Assembly (NCBI RefSeq): GCF_009193265.1
Contig: NZ_VZZZ01000002.1
Coordinates: 555,824 to 619,823 of the forward strand
Length of the DNA stretch: 64,000 nt
Direction of reading: 5' to 3'
Source of the DNA: Marinobacter changyiensis
GTDB taxonomy: Bacteria; Pseudomonadota; Gammaproteobacteria; Pseudomonadales; Oleiphilaceae
Shown here: positions 17,368 through 26,635 of the stretch, piece after piece
How the letters are laid out: each line of letters begins with the position of its first letter
How positions within the stretch are numbered: the stretch's first letter is position 1
Made by a program: the position numbers and the translations under genes
The notes under the pieces: generated by a model
Seen by the model: the letters and a program-made list of their open reading frames with translations, nothing else
Told to the model about the DNA's origin: nothing
Databases searched by the model: none

Positions 17368-18165
17368 ATGACCGACTCATCAAAACCTTTCCTGGGACCT
17401 GCGAAAGTCATCTGGCTTGCGCTGGCCGGTTTGCTGGTTTACTTCGTTGCGCTGGTGTTCCTGCTCCCTGCTGGCTGGGCCTGGCAATGGCTGTCCCCTC
17501 AGGTGAAGTTGCCGCCTCAGGTCACGATCAATCAGGTTTCCGGCCAGTTATGGGAGGGCGCCGCCGGATTCACCTTCGCCGGACGACCGCTGCGTCTGGG
17601 CTGGAATATTGAAACGCCCTCTTTATTGGATCTGACCTTTCCACTGTCGTTCTCGCTCACCTCTGCGCAATCAGAGCTGGATGGACGGTTGTCCCTTTCA
17701 TGGCCGGGTGATGCGACTCTTACCGCCCGCGGACAACTCCGGGTGAGCGAGTTTGAAGACCTGATAAGGCGCAGCGGTGGCGCCATGCTGACGGGCGATG
17801 TGGTCATCGAACGTCTTGACCTGGAGTGGATTGACGGGGAGTTCGGCGATGGACAGGGCCTGGCTCGCTGGTCTGGGGGCGAGGTCACGTGGCCCGTGGG
17901 TGGTGGCGTTCAGAGCGCCGACTTTCCGCCGATGGAAGCGACACTGAATGCCGCCGCCGGGCGAATGTCGATGGCCATACTGCAACAGGGTGAGAGTGAG
18001 CCGGCCGCGAATGCTGACATTTTCCCTGATGGCATGCTCGAAATTCGGGTTTATAAGAGAATGATCGATCTGGCCGGTCAGTCCTGGTCCGGTGCGGCCA
18101 GCCCCGGCGATGTCATTTTCAGGGTTCGTCAGCCGTTGCTGGGGATGCTGGGGAGGGGAGGCTGA
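17368..18165 (+). CDS. gspN: Type II secretion system protein N
   Basis: A 265-residue inner-membrane protein with one N-terminal TM (about 14-38). A GspN-type periplasmic part follows: INQVSGQLWEGAAGFTFAGRPLRLGWNI, then repeated beta strands ending GDVIFRVRQP. GspN is an accessory part of the Gsp machine, present in only some systems; its role is not well defined. Its stop shares a base with the gspC start (TGATG), and gspD follows. Confidence 0.88.
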   Translation: MTDSSKPFLGPAKVIWLALAGLLVYFVALVFLLPAGWAWQWLSPQVKLPPQVTINQVSGQLWEGAAGFTFAGRPLRLGWNIETPSLLDLTFPLSFSLTSAQSELDGRLSLSWPGDATLTARGQLRVSEFEDLIRRSGGAMLTGDVVIERLDLEWIDGEFGDGQGLARWSGGEVTWPVGGGVQSADFPPMEATLNAAAGRMSMAILQQGESEPAANADIFPDGMLEIRVYKRMIDLAGQSWSGAASPGDVIFRVRQPLLGMLGRGG

Positions 18166-19001
18166 TGAAAACAATGGTTGCCCGGCCCCCAAAGCGCCTG
18201 CCCAGGTGGCTTGCCAACGGCTTGTTGACTGGTCTGGTGGTGTATTTCGCCATTGTAATGGCAAACCTGACCTGGATGATCGCGTGGCAGGACCGGGCTG
18301 TCCCGGAGCCGGGGCAGGGGCTGAACGCCGGGGCAGGCGACCCGCTGGGTAGTCGTCGCCTGGCGTCTTATGAACTGTTCGGGCGGGTTCCCGGTGGCAC
18401 TCCGGTCGTTGAGGCCGTGCGCCGGACTGCGCCGGAAACCCGTCTGCGTTTGCGTCTGGAAGGCGTGCTGGTTTCTGAGCAGCCCGAACTGTCCGGTGCT
18501 ATAGTTGCGCAAACCGGCGGCGTCACGGCACACTACCGCGTCGGAGAAACGCTACCGGGTAATGCCGAACTTGTCGAAGTCGAACCCGGGCGCATTCTCC
18601 TCAGGCGGGGTGGCGCGTTTGAAACACTGACCTTTGAGGAAACTGATTCCGATCAGTTGGTGGCCCGGAATGAGGAGTTTCCCGCGTCCGCTCCCGACGA
18701 CTTTGTCGAACAGGCCAAAGCGCGACTGGAGGCACAAGGCGCTGAAGCGCTGGTTGCATTCGGGCTTAGCCCGGTACAGGATGGCGCCACTCAGGGGTAC
18801 GTCTATAATGGATCCAATGCCATGCTGAGTGCACTTAACCTGCAGGAAGGGGACGTGATTACCGCCATTAACGGTTATCCTCTTGGGGACATTGAGCAGG
18901 ATCGGGAGTTGCTGGAGACCTGGCGTTCCGAAGCGCAGCTAGAGATAGAAATAGAGCGGGGCAGTGCAAGCTTTACAATAAGCTATGCGCTACCGCAGTA
19001 G
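18165..19001 (+). CDS. gspC: Type II secretion system protein C
   Basis: A 278-residue inner-membrane protein with a short cytoplasmic tail and one TM (about 20-42). A periplasmic homology region follows (RLRLEGVLVSEQPELSGAIVA... VGETLPGNAELVEVEPGRILLRRGGAFE), then a C-terminal PDZ-like domain (LSALNLQEGDVITAINGYPLGD). GspC links the inner-membrane platform to the GspD secretin and takes part in substrate choice. It overlaps gspN by one base and precedes gspD by 39 bp. Confidence 0.93.
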   Translation: MKTMVARPPKRLPRWLANGLLTGLVVYFAIVMANLTWMIAWQDRAVPEPGQGLNAGAGDPLGSRRLASYELFGRVPGGTPVVEAVRRTAPETRLRLRLEGVLVSEQPELSGAIVAQTGGVTAHYRVGETLPGNAELVEVEPGRILLRRGGAFETLTFEETDSDQLVARNEEFPASAPDDFVEQAKARLEAQGAEALVAFGLSPVQDGATQGYVYNGSNAMLSALNLQEGDVITAINGYPLGDIEQDRELLETWRSEAQLEIEIERGSASFTISYALPQ

Positions 19002-19040
19002 TTTTTCAATGAGATCATCGATACAGGACGCGGTCGTTCC

Positions 19041-21002
19041 ATGATTAATCTAAGAGTCCCCTTCCTTAAAGTGGTGATGTTGCTCGTCCTTATGCCTCTT
19101 GTGGCCACGGCGCAACAGCAGGAAGGCACCTGGCGCCTTAACCTGAAAGATGCCGATATCCGTGCATTTGTCACTCAGGTTGCTGATATTACTGGTTACA
19201 GTTTTGTGGTCGATCCGAGGGTAAAAGGCAAGGTGACGGTGCTCTCAAGCGCACCCATGAACAAGGACGAAATTTACGATCTTTTTCTCGCGGTGTTGCA
19301 GGTGCATGGTTTCACCGCCATACCGGGAAAAGAGGTCATCAAGATAGTGCAGCAGGTCGATGCCAAGCAGTCGGCGGAATCCCTCGACCGGTTTGCCGAG
19401 ACGCCTTCAGAACAGCTCATAACCCGCGTTATCCAGGTCGACAATGCCAACGCATTGGAACTGGTACCGATTTTACGCCCTCTGGTGGCAAAATACGGCC
19501 ATTTGGCCGGGGTTGCCGCAGCCAACGCACTGATCGTCAGTGATCATTCCGCCAATATAGACCGCATCGAAGGAATTGTTCGCGAGTTGGATAGCCCCTC
19601 CAAGTACGAAGTTGAAGTGATTCAGCTTGACGAAGCCTGGGTCGGTGATTTGGTGCCGTTGCTACAGGAGCTGGCGCCGGATGAGCTGGGCGAAGGCGGT
19701 GCAGGGGGCGCTGCGCGCAAGTACAGTGTCACCGCTGACGAGCGCAGCAATCGTTTAATCCTGCGGGGCGATGAAACCTTTCGCAATAAAATGCGTAGCC
19801 TGATCGCGCAACTGGACCAGCCATCCGCAACCGGAGGCACAACCAAGGTGATTCGCCTGGGTCACGCGGACGCAAAGAATCTGACGGAAATCCTGACAGG
19901 GGTGATGGGTGAGCTCGCCAAGGAGACTGCGGGCGGTGGCGGAACCTCGGCTGGGGGATCTCGGGACACCGGTTTTTCGGTATTTGCAGATGAAGGCCTG
20001 AATGCACTGGTGGTGCGTGGTGAGCCCTCGATGATGCAGGAAGTCGACATGATTGTGTCGCAGCTGGATATCCGGCGAGCTCAAGTGTTGATCGAGGCGG
20101 CTATTGTCGAGATCAGCGATGACCTGGGTCAGGACCTTGGTGTTCAGATAGCGCTCGGTGATGAGTCCGGGTCGTCGACTCCGGTGGTTGGCTCCAACTT
20201 TAATAATGTTGGCCGCAGCCTGGGGGATGTTATTGGAGCGATTCTTTCCGACAGTGTCATTACCCCGGCGACCGGTGGTTTGACACTGGGTGCTGGCGAG
20301 CGTGACCGAGACGGCATTACCTGGGGTGTGCTGCTGCAGGCGCTTTCCACGTCCACCGCTGCCAACCTGCTGTCCACTCCCAGTATCATTACCCTCGACA
20401 ATCAGGAATCTGAAATCATTGTCGGCCAGAACGTGCCTTTCCGTACCGGCGAGACCACCAACACCAGCGCGGGTCTGACTAATCCGTTCACCACCATCGA
20501 GCGTCGGGATATCGGCCTGACGCTCAAGGTTACGCCCACGATCAGTGATGATGGCCTGGTACGGCTGATCGTTGAACAAACCACTGAAGATGTCGCAGAC
20601 AGTATCGAAGACGCCTCGGACATCGTCACGAACAAACGGGAGATCAAGACCACAGTGCTGGCCGATGATGGTGAAACGATAGTGCTGGGTGGTCTGATCC
20701 GTGAGGATTACCGGGTCAACAAGAGCAAGGTCCCGTTACTGGGGGATATTCCCTATCTCGGGCGTTTGTTCTCCTCCGAATCCCGAACCATGATCAAGCG
20801 TAATCTGCTGGTCTTTTTACGACCCACCATTCTGTTCAACAAAGGCGACAGCGTAGCGGCAACCGACGAGAAATACCGGGGGCTGTGGGAAGTGAACCTG
20901 GGCATTCGTGAAAAACTGGGTCTGCCGACGGATATCGGTGAACAGCCGGGCATTGATACGCTGTTCCGGCCTGACTCAGGCGCTGCCCGCGGTATCGAGT
21001 AA
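19041..21002 (+). CDS. gspD: Type II secretion system secretin
   Basis: A 653-residue outer-membrane secretin. It has a signal peptide (1-24), an N0 domain (LNLKDADIRAFVTQVADITGYSFVVDPRV), N1-N3 repeats (about 120-340) with a Gly-rich linker, and the secretin barrel (about 340-620). The C-terminal signature is VPLLGDIPYLGRLF with KRNLLVFLRPTIL. It forms the export channel of the type II system. gspE through gspM are not in this window, so the genome must hold them elsewhere. Its stop is 8 bp from the stop of the convergent M48 protease gene. Confidence 0.97.
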   Translation: MINLRVPFLKVVMLLVLMPLVATAQQQEGTWRLNLKDADIRAFVTQVADITGYSFVVDPRVKGKVTVLSSAPMNKDEIYDLFLAVLQVHGFTAIPGKEVIKIVQQVDAKQSAESLDRFAETPSEQLITRVIQVDNANALELVPILRPLVAKYGHLAGVAAANALIVSDHSANIDRIEGIVRELDSPSKYEVEVIQLDEAWVGDLVPLLQELAPDELGEGGAGGAARKYSVTADERSNRLILRGDETFRNKMRSLIAQLDQPSATGGTTKVIRLGHADAKNLTEILTGVMGELAKETAGGGGTSAGGSRDTGFSVFADEGLNALVVRGEPSMMQEVDMIVSQLDIRRAQVLIEAAIVEISDDLGQDLGVQIALGDESGSSTPVVGSNFNNVGRSLGDVIGAILSDSVITPATGGLTLGAGERDRDGITWGVLLQALSTSTAANLLSTPSIITLDNQESEIIVGQNVPFRTGETTNTSAGLTNPFTTIERRDIGLTLKVTPTISDDGLVRLIVEQTTEDVADSIEDASDIVTNKREIKTTVLADDGETIVLGGLIREDYRVNKSKVPLLGDIPYLGRLFSSESRTMIKRNLLVFLRPTILFNKGDSVAATDEKYRGLWEVNLGIREKLGLPTDIGEQPGIDTLFRPDSGAARGIE

Positions 21003-21009
21003 TCCCTGT

Positions 21010-22920
21010 TCAGGTTTGGGTTAGCGGCGGCATGGGGCAATCCAGCTGATCCGCTACCAACCGGAGAATATCGTATTCCCGGGGCGTAATCTGCCGGTCG
21101 CTGAGAACGCACTGCCCACAGGCGTCTATGATGGCAGGCTTCAACAGCGGTGACAGCTGGTTGAGCTGAGCAAACGCATGCCGAAGGTCCCGCACACTCA
21201 CCTTACCCGGTTCAGGTAACTCCTCCGTTTTACTGTCGATAAATCCAGCCATCGCTTCGCGGTAAAGCTGTCGTGCATGCTCCGGGGTGGTTGAGGATGC
21301 CCGAGCTGTGAGACTGAACAGCAGGTGCAAGCTGTCGCTCACCCCCCTGTAGGAGCGATAGCGAACCGGCGTTACCCTAGCTGCGCCAGTGCTCAAATGC
21401 CGTTGCAGAAAGCTGGCCAGGCCGAACTCGAACAGGCTGAGACGGCCGTCCTCCCGAATCAACTGATAAACCTGCTGTATCAGCTTCTGAGCCTCTTCCG
21501 GGTCGAGTTTCTTGAGGGCGGGTGTGGCCAGTTCAAGCGCGGGAAAATTCATTGCACCTTCAAAGGCCGAGAGTGTGGGCAATAGCTTGTGGAGCAGATC
21601 CGCTTCCGGACTGAAAGGTGACACCGCCTCGATCTTGTTCAACCGGGCCGAGCGCTCCTCCGGGCTGAGATGGTACGTCAGCAAAGCGTAGCAGAGCTGG
21701 ATTGCGCCCGAGCGAGTGTATAACAGGTTCCGGAAGGTTGCCGGTAACTGCTCCAGTAGCCCCTGGGCGTATTGCTCCCCGTCATCGGAGACCGTGCCAG
21801 CCAGTTGTGAATATGGCTTCGATCCGGCGCGAGCAAACCCGGTGACCGTAACCGGTGGCGCATGGTCGTCGAGGTGGACACTTTTCGCGGTGGTTGTATC
21901 CCTGAGTCGACTTCTGAGCCGTGCCAGCAAACCCGGCTGGATGGCATCGATACGCTCCGCAACCGGCGGATGAGACGCCAGAAGACGGCTGAACTGCATG
22001 CGTGCGCTTTCGCCAAAACACATGTGGTTGACATCACTGGCGTGGCTGGTGGTGTCCAGATAGCTGTTCTTCAGCCCTATCTTGTATAGCGCGCCTCCGA
22101 TCCCTTCTGGATTACGGGTGAACTGGACGGACGATGCATCCGCCAGCATTTCCCGTTGCCTCGACACTGCGGCCTGGATCAAGCGCCCGAAGAAAACTCC
22201 GATGTAACCGATCACAGCCAGTGCCAGGCCCAGCGCTACCGCTAGACCCCGTTCCTTGCCGCGACGTGAGGCGCCGAAGGAACGCCTGTGGGAGCCCCTG
22301 AGCAGGAAGAGGCCTATCTGGCCAATCATCAGGATACCGGCCAGCAATGCGATCAGGCGGACATTCAGACGCATATCGCCGTTCAGGATGTGGCTGAACT
22401 CATGACCGATTACCCCCTGGAGTTCGTCGCGATTGAGATGGGTGAGGGCGCCATGGGTCACCACCATCACGGCTTCGGTCGGGCTGTAACCTGCCACAAA
22501 GGCGTTAATACCGGTTTCGTGATCCATAACGTAGAGTTGGGGAACCGGAACGCCACTGGCGATGGCCATTTCTTCGACAATGTTCCTGAGTTGACGTTCA
22601 TCACTGTCGCTGGTGGAAGGGTCAATCAGTCGGGCGTTCACCATGTTAGCGACGCTTTCGCCACCACCGGCCAGGTCGCGCCAGCGGACCAGCGAGCCAG
22701 CGCCGATCAGCACGACCACTGCGAATGCTGTAATCAGGCCATGTCGGCTGAGCAGCCATTGCGGGAACGACAGCGCAGTGCTTTCGCTTTTGGTGGTGGT
22801 ATACCCCACCACGCAAACCGCCAGGGTAATCAGCGTCACCGCCAAGATGAATAACACTACCAGCCAACCGGTGTTGCGGCGGGCGCGGGCCTGCCGGTCA
22901 AAGAATCCGGAGCCTGTCAT
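21010..22920 (-). CDS. M48 family membrane metalloprotease
   Basis: A 636-residue membrane protein with two N-terminal TMs, a zinc protease domain, further TMs and a long C-terminal cytoplasmic region. The catalytic HEFSH is near residue 172 and the third ligand Glu is in REMLAD near 264; both are intact. It is HtpX-like but about twice as long as HtpX. The extra half (about 330-636) includes a DnaJ/TerB-like helical region of unknown role. It follows lemA with 2 bp between; the LemA-M48 pair is common and suggests membrane-protein quality control. Confidence 0.9.
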   Translation of the reverse strand: MTGSGFFDRQARARRNTGWLVVLFILAVTLITLAVCVVGYTTTKSESTALSFPQWLLSRHGLITAFAVVVLIGAGSLVRWRDLAGGGESVANMVNARLIDPSTSDSDERQLRNIVEEMAIASGVPVPQLYVMDHETGINAFVAGYSPTEAVMVVTHGALTHLNRDELQGVIGHEFSHILNGDMRLNVRLIALLAGILMIGQIGLFLLRGSHRRSFGASRRGKERGLAVALGLALAVIGYIGVFFGRLIQAAVSRQREMLADASSVQFTRNPEGIGGALYKIGLKNSYLDTTSHASDVNHMCFGESARMQFSRLLASHPPVAERIDAIQPGLLARLRSRLRDTTTAKSVHLDDHAPPVTVTGFARAGSKPYSQLAGTVSDDGEQYAQGLLEQLPATFRNLLYTRSGAIQLCYALLTYHLSPEERSARLNKIEAVSPFSPEADLLHKLLPTLSAFEGAMNFPALELATPALKKLDPEEAQKLIQQVYQLIREDGRLSLFEFGLASFLQRHLSTGAARVTPVRYRSYRGVSDSLHLLFSLTARASSTTPEHARQLYREAMAGFIDSKTEELPEPGKVSVRDLRHAFAQLNQLSPLLKPAIIDACGQCVLSDRQITPREYDILRLVADQLDCPMPPLTQT

Positions 22921-22922
22921 GT

Positions 22923-23510
22923 TCAGAAAGCGACTTCAGGTGCCTGACGGGCGGCGGGTGTTTCCAGCTCCAGCTGGGATGTCGGTTTGAAGGCGAACAG
23001 TCCGGAGATGACGTTGTTGGGGAACTGCTCCCGATAGGTATTGTAGGTCATGACACCATCGTTATAGGCCTGACGGGCAAACGCCACACGGTTCTCCGTA
23101 CTGGATAGTTCTTCCATCATTTGCTGGATGGTCTCATTGGCTTTTAACTCCGGATAGTTTTCGGCGACGGCATAAAAGTTCGCCAGCGCTTTGGTCAGCA
23201 GGTTTTCTGCGGCGCCCAGTTTCTGGATTTTTGCGCCATCGGCAGGGTCTTTCGCGGCATCCTGCTGGGCACTGACCGCCCCGTTCCGTGCCTCCACCAC
23301 CTGGGTGAGGGTGTTGCGCTCGTGGTTGAGATAGGCCTTGGCCGCTTCAACCAGGTTCGGGATCAGGTCGTGTCTGCGCTGGAGTTGCACATCGATCTGG
23401 GCAAAACCGTTCTTGAACTGGTTGCGTAAGGCAACCAGCCGGTTGTAGATCATCACGATGTAGATCACAGCAGCACCAATGACCGCAAGGCCTATGAGTG
23501 TTGTTTGCAT
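22923..23510 (-). CDS. lemA: LemA family protein
   Basis: A 195-residue LemA protein with one N-terminal TM (about 3-20). A helical domain follows: IMIYNRLVALRNQFKNGFAQIDVQLQRRHDLIPNLVEAAK, continuing to TYREQFPNNVISGLFAFKP. This is a four-helix bundle outside or at the membrane. Strong AAGGAGG precedes the ATG. It is the first gene of a lemA-M48 operon. The molecular role of LemA proteins is still undefined. Confidence 0.95.
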   Translation of the reverse strand: MQTTLIGLAVIGAAVIYIVMIYNRLVALRNQFKNGFAQIDVQLQRRHDLIPNLVEAAKAYLNHERNTLTQVVEARNGAVSAQQDAAKDPADGAKIQKLGAAENLLTKALANFYAVAENYPELKANETIQQMMEELSSTENRVAFARQAYNDGVMTYNTYREQFPNNVISGLFAFKPTSQLELETPAARQAPEVAF

Positions 23511-23551
23511 GCAGCCTCCTTTTTTGCAGGGCAGACGTTAAATGGAATAGC

Positions 23552-25612
23552 TTAGGTGTTATGGGCAATAATTTTACGATGGAAACTCACAACAAATTTC
23601 TCGAAATCTTCAGGCAGTAATGGTTTGCTGAAATAATACCCCTGGGCCAGCTCACAGCCCCGCTGTCGAAGATAGAACTCCTGCTCTGCTGTCTCCACCC
23701 CTTCGGCGATGACCGACAGGTTAAGGCTCTTGCCCAGATCAATGATCGTGTTGGCTATGCGGGTGTCGTCCTCGTTGACAAGCAGGTCACGTATGAACTG
23801 CTTGTCGATCTTGAGATGCTGTACCGGCATTCGTTTCAGGTAGGTTAATGAAGAATAGCCGGTACCAAAATCATCGACCGCAATGGTAATGCCTGCACTT
23901 CTGAGACGTTTGAGCTTGGCAACGGCATCGTCGAGGTTTTCCATGAAGCTGGTCTCGGTTACTTCCAGCTCCAGGCGCCCGGGTGGGATGGCGTGGCGCT
24001 TCAGGGTTTCCAGCACTTTTTCGACAATGGTGTCCTGCCTTAACTGTATGGCAGACAGGTTCACCGCAATGCGAATGGGGTTGCCATTGGCGGCCCACAA
24101 AGCCGCTCTCCAGCAGGCCTGTTCCAATACCCATTGACCGATTTCGACAATAGTGCCGTTAAGTTCTGCCAGCGGAATGAACTCGTCAGGCGGCACCAGG
24201 CCCCGCTCGGGATGATTCCACCTTAGCAATGCTTCGGCGCCAATGATCCGCTGACTTTCAAGATGGATCTGGGGCTGGTAAACGAGGTGAAACTGGCCGC
24301 CCGGTAGTGCCAGAGCCAGGTCCTGTTCAAGCTTTTTACGCTCCCGAATCTGCAGATCGACACTGGCCACGTAAAACTGGAACTGATTGCCGCCGGTCCT
24401 TTTGGCCAGCGTCATGGTTTGTTCTGCCCGCTGCAGGAGTTTGTCGGCTCCACTGCCATCGGGCGGGAACAAGGCAATGCCGATGGTTCCTGTAATAAAC
24501 ACCTGGCGGTCATCAATACGAATGGGTCGGCTGAAGACTTGCAATAACCATTCAGCAGTCGCGGCTGCTTGATAGTCATCCCTGAGATGCTTCTCAATCA
24601 CGACAAATTGATCGCCGCCGAGCCGTCCCGCAATCAAATGACTGCCGTCACGTTGTTCCGACAATCGATCCGCCACCGTCCGGAGAATCTTATCACCAGT
24701 CTGGTACCCATACTGATCGTTAGCGCTCCTGAAATCATCGATGCCACAACAGAACACAGACAGGATCTGTTTATTTCGGCGATCGTCCTCTATGGCGCTA
24801 TTGAGAAAGCCCAGTAGCGTTTCCCGGCTTGGCAGTCCGGTGAGGTTGTCGTAGCGGGATAGTCGCGTGACTTTTTCTTCTGCTTCACGGTGTTTTTGCT
24901 GGTTTTCTGCAATCGCGACCAGCAGATTATTGGTGGCGTTTACCCACAAGCCAAGTTCATCTCGCTCATGGGTTCGCGGCAATGCCAATAGCTTGTCATC
25001 GGGATGATCGGGATTTACCTTGGTAAGCGAATGAATGATTCTTAGCAGTGGCCGGGTAAGAAGCAGGTGATAGACGAGGCAGAGCGCAAGGCCCAGAATA
25101 ACGGCCTGGGCTATTCCTGAGATAAAGGTTAAGCATGCCCGTTCAAGCCAACTTGCAGCCACGTTTGCCGTGTCATAGGTAAGCTCAAGGTCGCCGAAGA
25201 CGATTTCAGGGTCAGCGCTGCGTATCAATGGCGAATGGTAACTGCGCTCAGCGTCAAAAATAAGATCGGTGGCCGGTCGATAGTAGGGCTCTTTCAATGC
25301 CCGCGTTTTGGTGGCGAGTGCTTCGCCGTTCGGGTGAGTTATACTCGCAAAACGCATCCCATTCTGCTCGAACAGCCCCTCAACCACCTGTCGGGCCAGT
25401 TCATTATCAATACTGAATACAGCTTGGGTCGCAGCGTCTTTAACCAGAGCCATTGTCTGGGCTGCATGGTCGTCGAGTTCATCGGAGACCCGGCGCGCAT
25501 CCAGTATGATCTGCATTGTGCCTAGAAGGATGCCGCTGATCAGGGTGACTGAGAGAACCCATCGTAATATGCGATGACCAAGACGATGCTCCAGCTGAAA
25601 GGGTGTCTTCAT
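23552..25612 (-). CDS. GGDEF-EAL membrane protein, probable c-di-GMP phosphodiesterase
   Basis: About 686 residues: TM (about 17-38), periplasmic sensor region (40-165), second TM (168-190), HAMP-like linker, GGDEF domain (about 255-415), EAL domain (about 430-675). The cyclase signature is GGDQF, which departs from GG[DE]EF, so synthase activity is doubtful. The EAL domain keeps EALLRW, the DDFGTGYSSL loop and the following KIDKQFI, so hydrolysis of c-di-GMP is expected. The start may be ATG 25612 or 25645; neither has a clear ribosome binding site. It sits upstream of lemA with 41 bp between. Confidence 0.92.
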   Translation of the reverse strand: MKTPFQLEHRLGHRILRWVLSVTLISGILLGTMQIILDARRVSDELDDHAAQTMALVKDAATQAVFSIDNELARQVVEGLFEQNGMRFASITHPNGEALATKTRALKEPYYRPATDLIFDAERSYHSPLIRSADPEIVFGDLELTYDTANVAASWLERACLTFISGIAQAVILGLALCLVYHLLLTRPLLRIIHSLTKVNPDHPDDKLLALPRTHERDELGLWVNATNNLLVAIAENQQKHREAEEKVTRLSRYDNLTGLPSRETLLGFLNSAIEDDRRNKQILSVFCCGIDDFRSANDQYGYQTGDKILRTVADRLSEQRDGSHLIAGRLGGDQFVVIEKHLRDDYQAAATAEWLLQVFSRPIRIDDRQVFITGTIGIALFPPDGSGADKLLQRAEQTMTLAKRTGGNQFQFYVASVDLQIRERKKLEQDLALALPGGQFHLVYQPQIHLESQRIIGAEALLRWNHPERGLVPPDEFIPLAELNGTIVEIGQWVLEQACWRAALWAANGNPIRIAVNLSAIQLRQDTIVEKVLETLKRHAIPPGRLELEVTETSFMENLDDAVAKLKRLRSAGITIAVDDFGTGYSSLTYLKRMPVQHLKIDKQFIRDLLVNEDDTRIANTIIDLGKSLNLSVIAEGVETAEQEFYLRQRGCELAQGYYFSKPLLPEDFEKFVVSFHRKIIAHNT

Positions 25613-25819
25613 GGGAATAGGTTCATTTTTTGATTCTGCTCCCATCGACTTTCGAGCGAGTTGTTGATTTTATTTGAAAGCCGCTGGTCGGGTACACGTT
25701 GGTTACACTTGATGAGTAGGTTTCAATCGAGTCTGTCCTGGCGAACGAGTGGCTGCATTTTTTCAAATTATTGAGGGCGTAGGTGTTTTATTTTGTAAGG
25801 GCGGTGTTTTACCGGCAAA

Positions 25820-25855
25820 TAAACGCAAAAACGCCCGCATATGCGGGCGTTTTCA
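25820..25855 (-). terminator. Terminator of sodB (perfect palindrome, possibly bidirectional)
   Basis: AAAACGCCCGCAT|ATGCGGGCGTTTT (25828-25853) is a perfect 26-bp palindrome. On the minus strand it is followed by further T residues, so it ends sodB. The same stem could stop transcription coming from the other side. Confidence 0.9.
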
Positions 25856-25898
25856 AGATCAAAGACCTGAACATAAGGCCTTTTTTTACCGGACTGGA

Positions 25899-26477
25899 TT
25901 ATGCCAGGTTCTTGTTCACAAAATCCCAGTTCACAAGATTCCAGAACGCTTCCAGATAATTCGGGCGCGAATTCCGATAATCGATGTAGTAGGCGTGCTC
26001 CCATACATCCACGGTCAGAACCGGTTTGTCTGCACCTGTCAGTGGTGTTTCAGCATTGCTGGTGTTTGCGATGGCGACGCTGCCGTCAGCTTTCTTGACC
26101 AGCCATGTCCAGCCTGAACCGAAGTTATTGGCCGCTTTGTCGTTAAACTCTTTCTTGAACTCATCAAACGAGCCAAACGCTTTGTTGATAGCTTCGGCAG
26201 CTGCACCGGTAGGCTCGCCGCCGCCACTTGGGCTCAGGCAGTGCCAGTAGAAAGTGTGGTTCCAGACTTGCGCCGCGTTGTTGAACAGCGGGCCACTGGC
26301 GCTCTTGATGATATCTTCCAGCGGCTTGTTGGCGTTGTCGGTACCCTCTACCAGACCATTCAGTTTGGTCACGTAGGTGTTGTGGTGCTTGCCATAGTGA
26401 TACTCAAGCGTTTCCGCAGAAATATGGGGTTCAAGCGCGTTTTTTTCGTACGGTAGTGCGGGAAGTTCAAATGCCAT
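25899..26477 (-). CDS. sodB: Superoxide dismutase (Fe type)
   Basis: A 192-residue Fe/Mn superoxide dismutase, cytoplasmic. Metal ligands are visible in HYGKHHNTYV, VWNHTFYWHCL and DVWEHAYYIDYRN. The Gln in NNAAQVWNHTFYW and the overall sequence favour the iron form. It converts superoxide to peroxide and oxygen. Start at MAFELPALPY (26477), with GGGAG upstream; the longer frame is not homologous. An 18-bp perfect palindrome lies 33-50 bp before the start and a strong terminator follows. Confidence 0.97.
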   Translation of the reverse strand: MAFELPALPYEKNALEPHISAETLEYHYGKHHNTYVTKLNGLVEGTDNANKPLEDIIKSASGPLFNNAAQVWNHTFYWHCLSPSGGGEPTGAAAEAINKAFGSFDEFKKEFNDKAANNFGSGWTWLVKKADGSVAIANTSNAETPLTGADKPVLTVDVWEHAYYIDYRNSRPNYLEAFWNLVNWDFVNKNLA

Positions 26478-26509
26478 GAGGTCGTTCTCCCTGGTTTCTC
26501 TCGTTTGAT

Positions 26510-26527
26510 CTGATCTGATCAGATCAG
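26510..26527. promoter_or_regulatory. 18-bp perfect palindrome upstream of sodB
   Basis: CTGATCTGATCAGATCAG is its own complement and lies 33 bp upstream of the sodB start, where an operator or 5' UTR structure would be. It is built of repeated TGATC units. Control by a dimeric regulator is inferred; I cannot name one. Confidence 0.5.
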
Positions 26528-26576
26528 TGAATTTTCTTTTCTTCAGGTTAAAGCACTTTGACGGGCTTGCCATAAT

Positions 26577-26604
26577 GAAAAATAGGTAAAGAAATGACCT
26601 ATTC
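26577..26604 (-). terminator. Weak terminator of purEK
   Basis: Minus-strand stem AATAGGT/ACCTATT followed by TTTCATT, about 33 bp after the purK stop. The stem is AT-rich, so termination may be weak. Confidence 0.4.
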
Positions 26605-26635
26605 CTACCTCTGGTCAAGACTGCTCAAAACCTGG

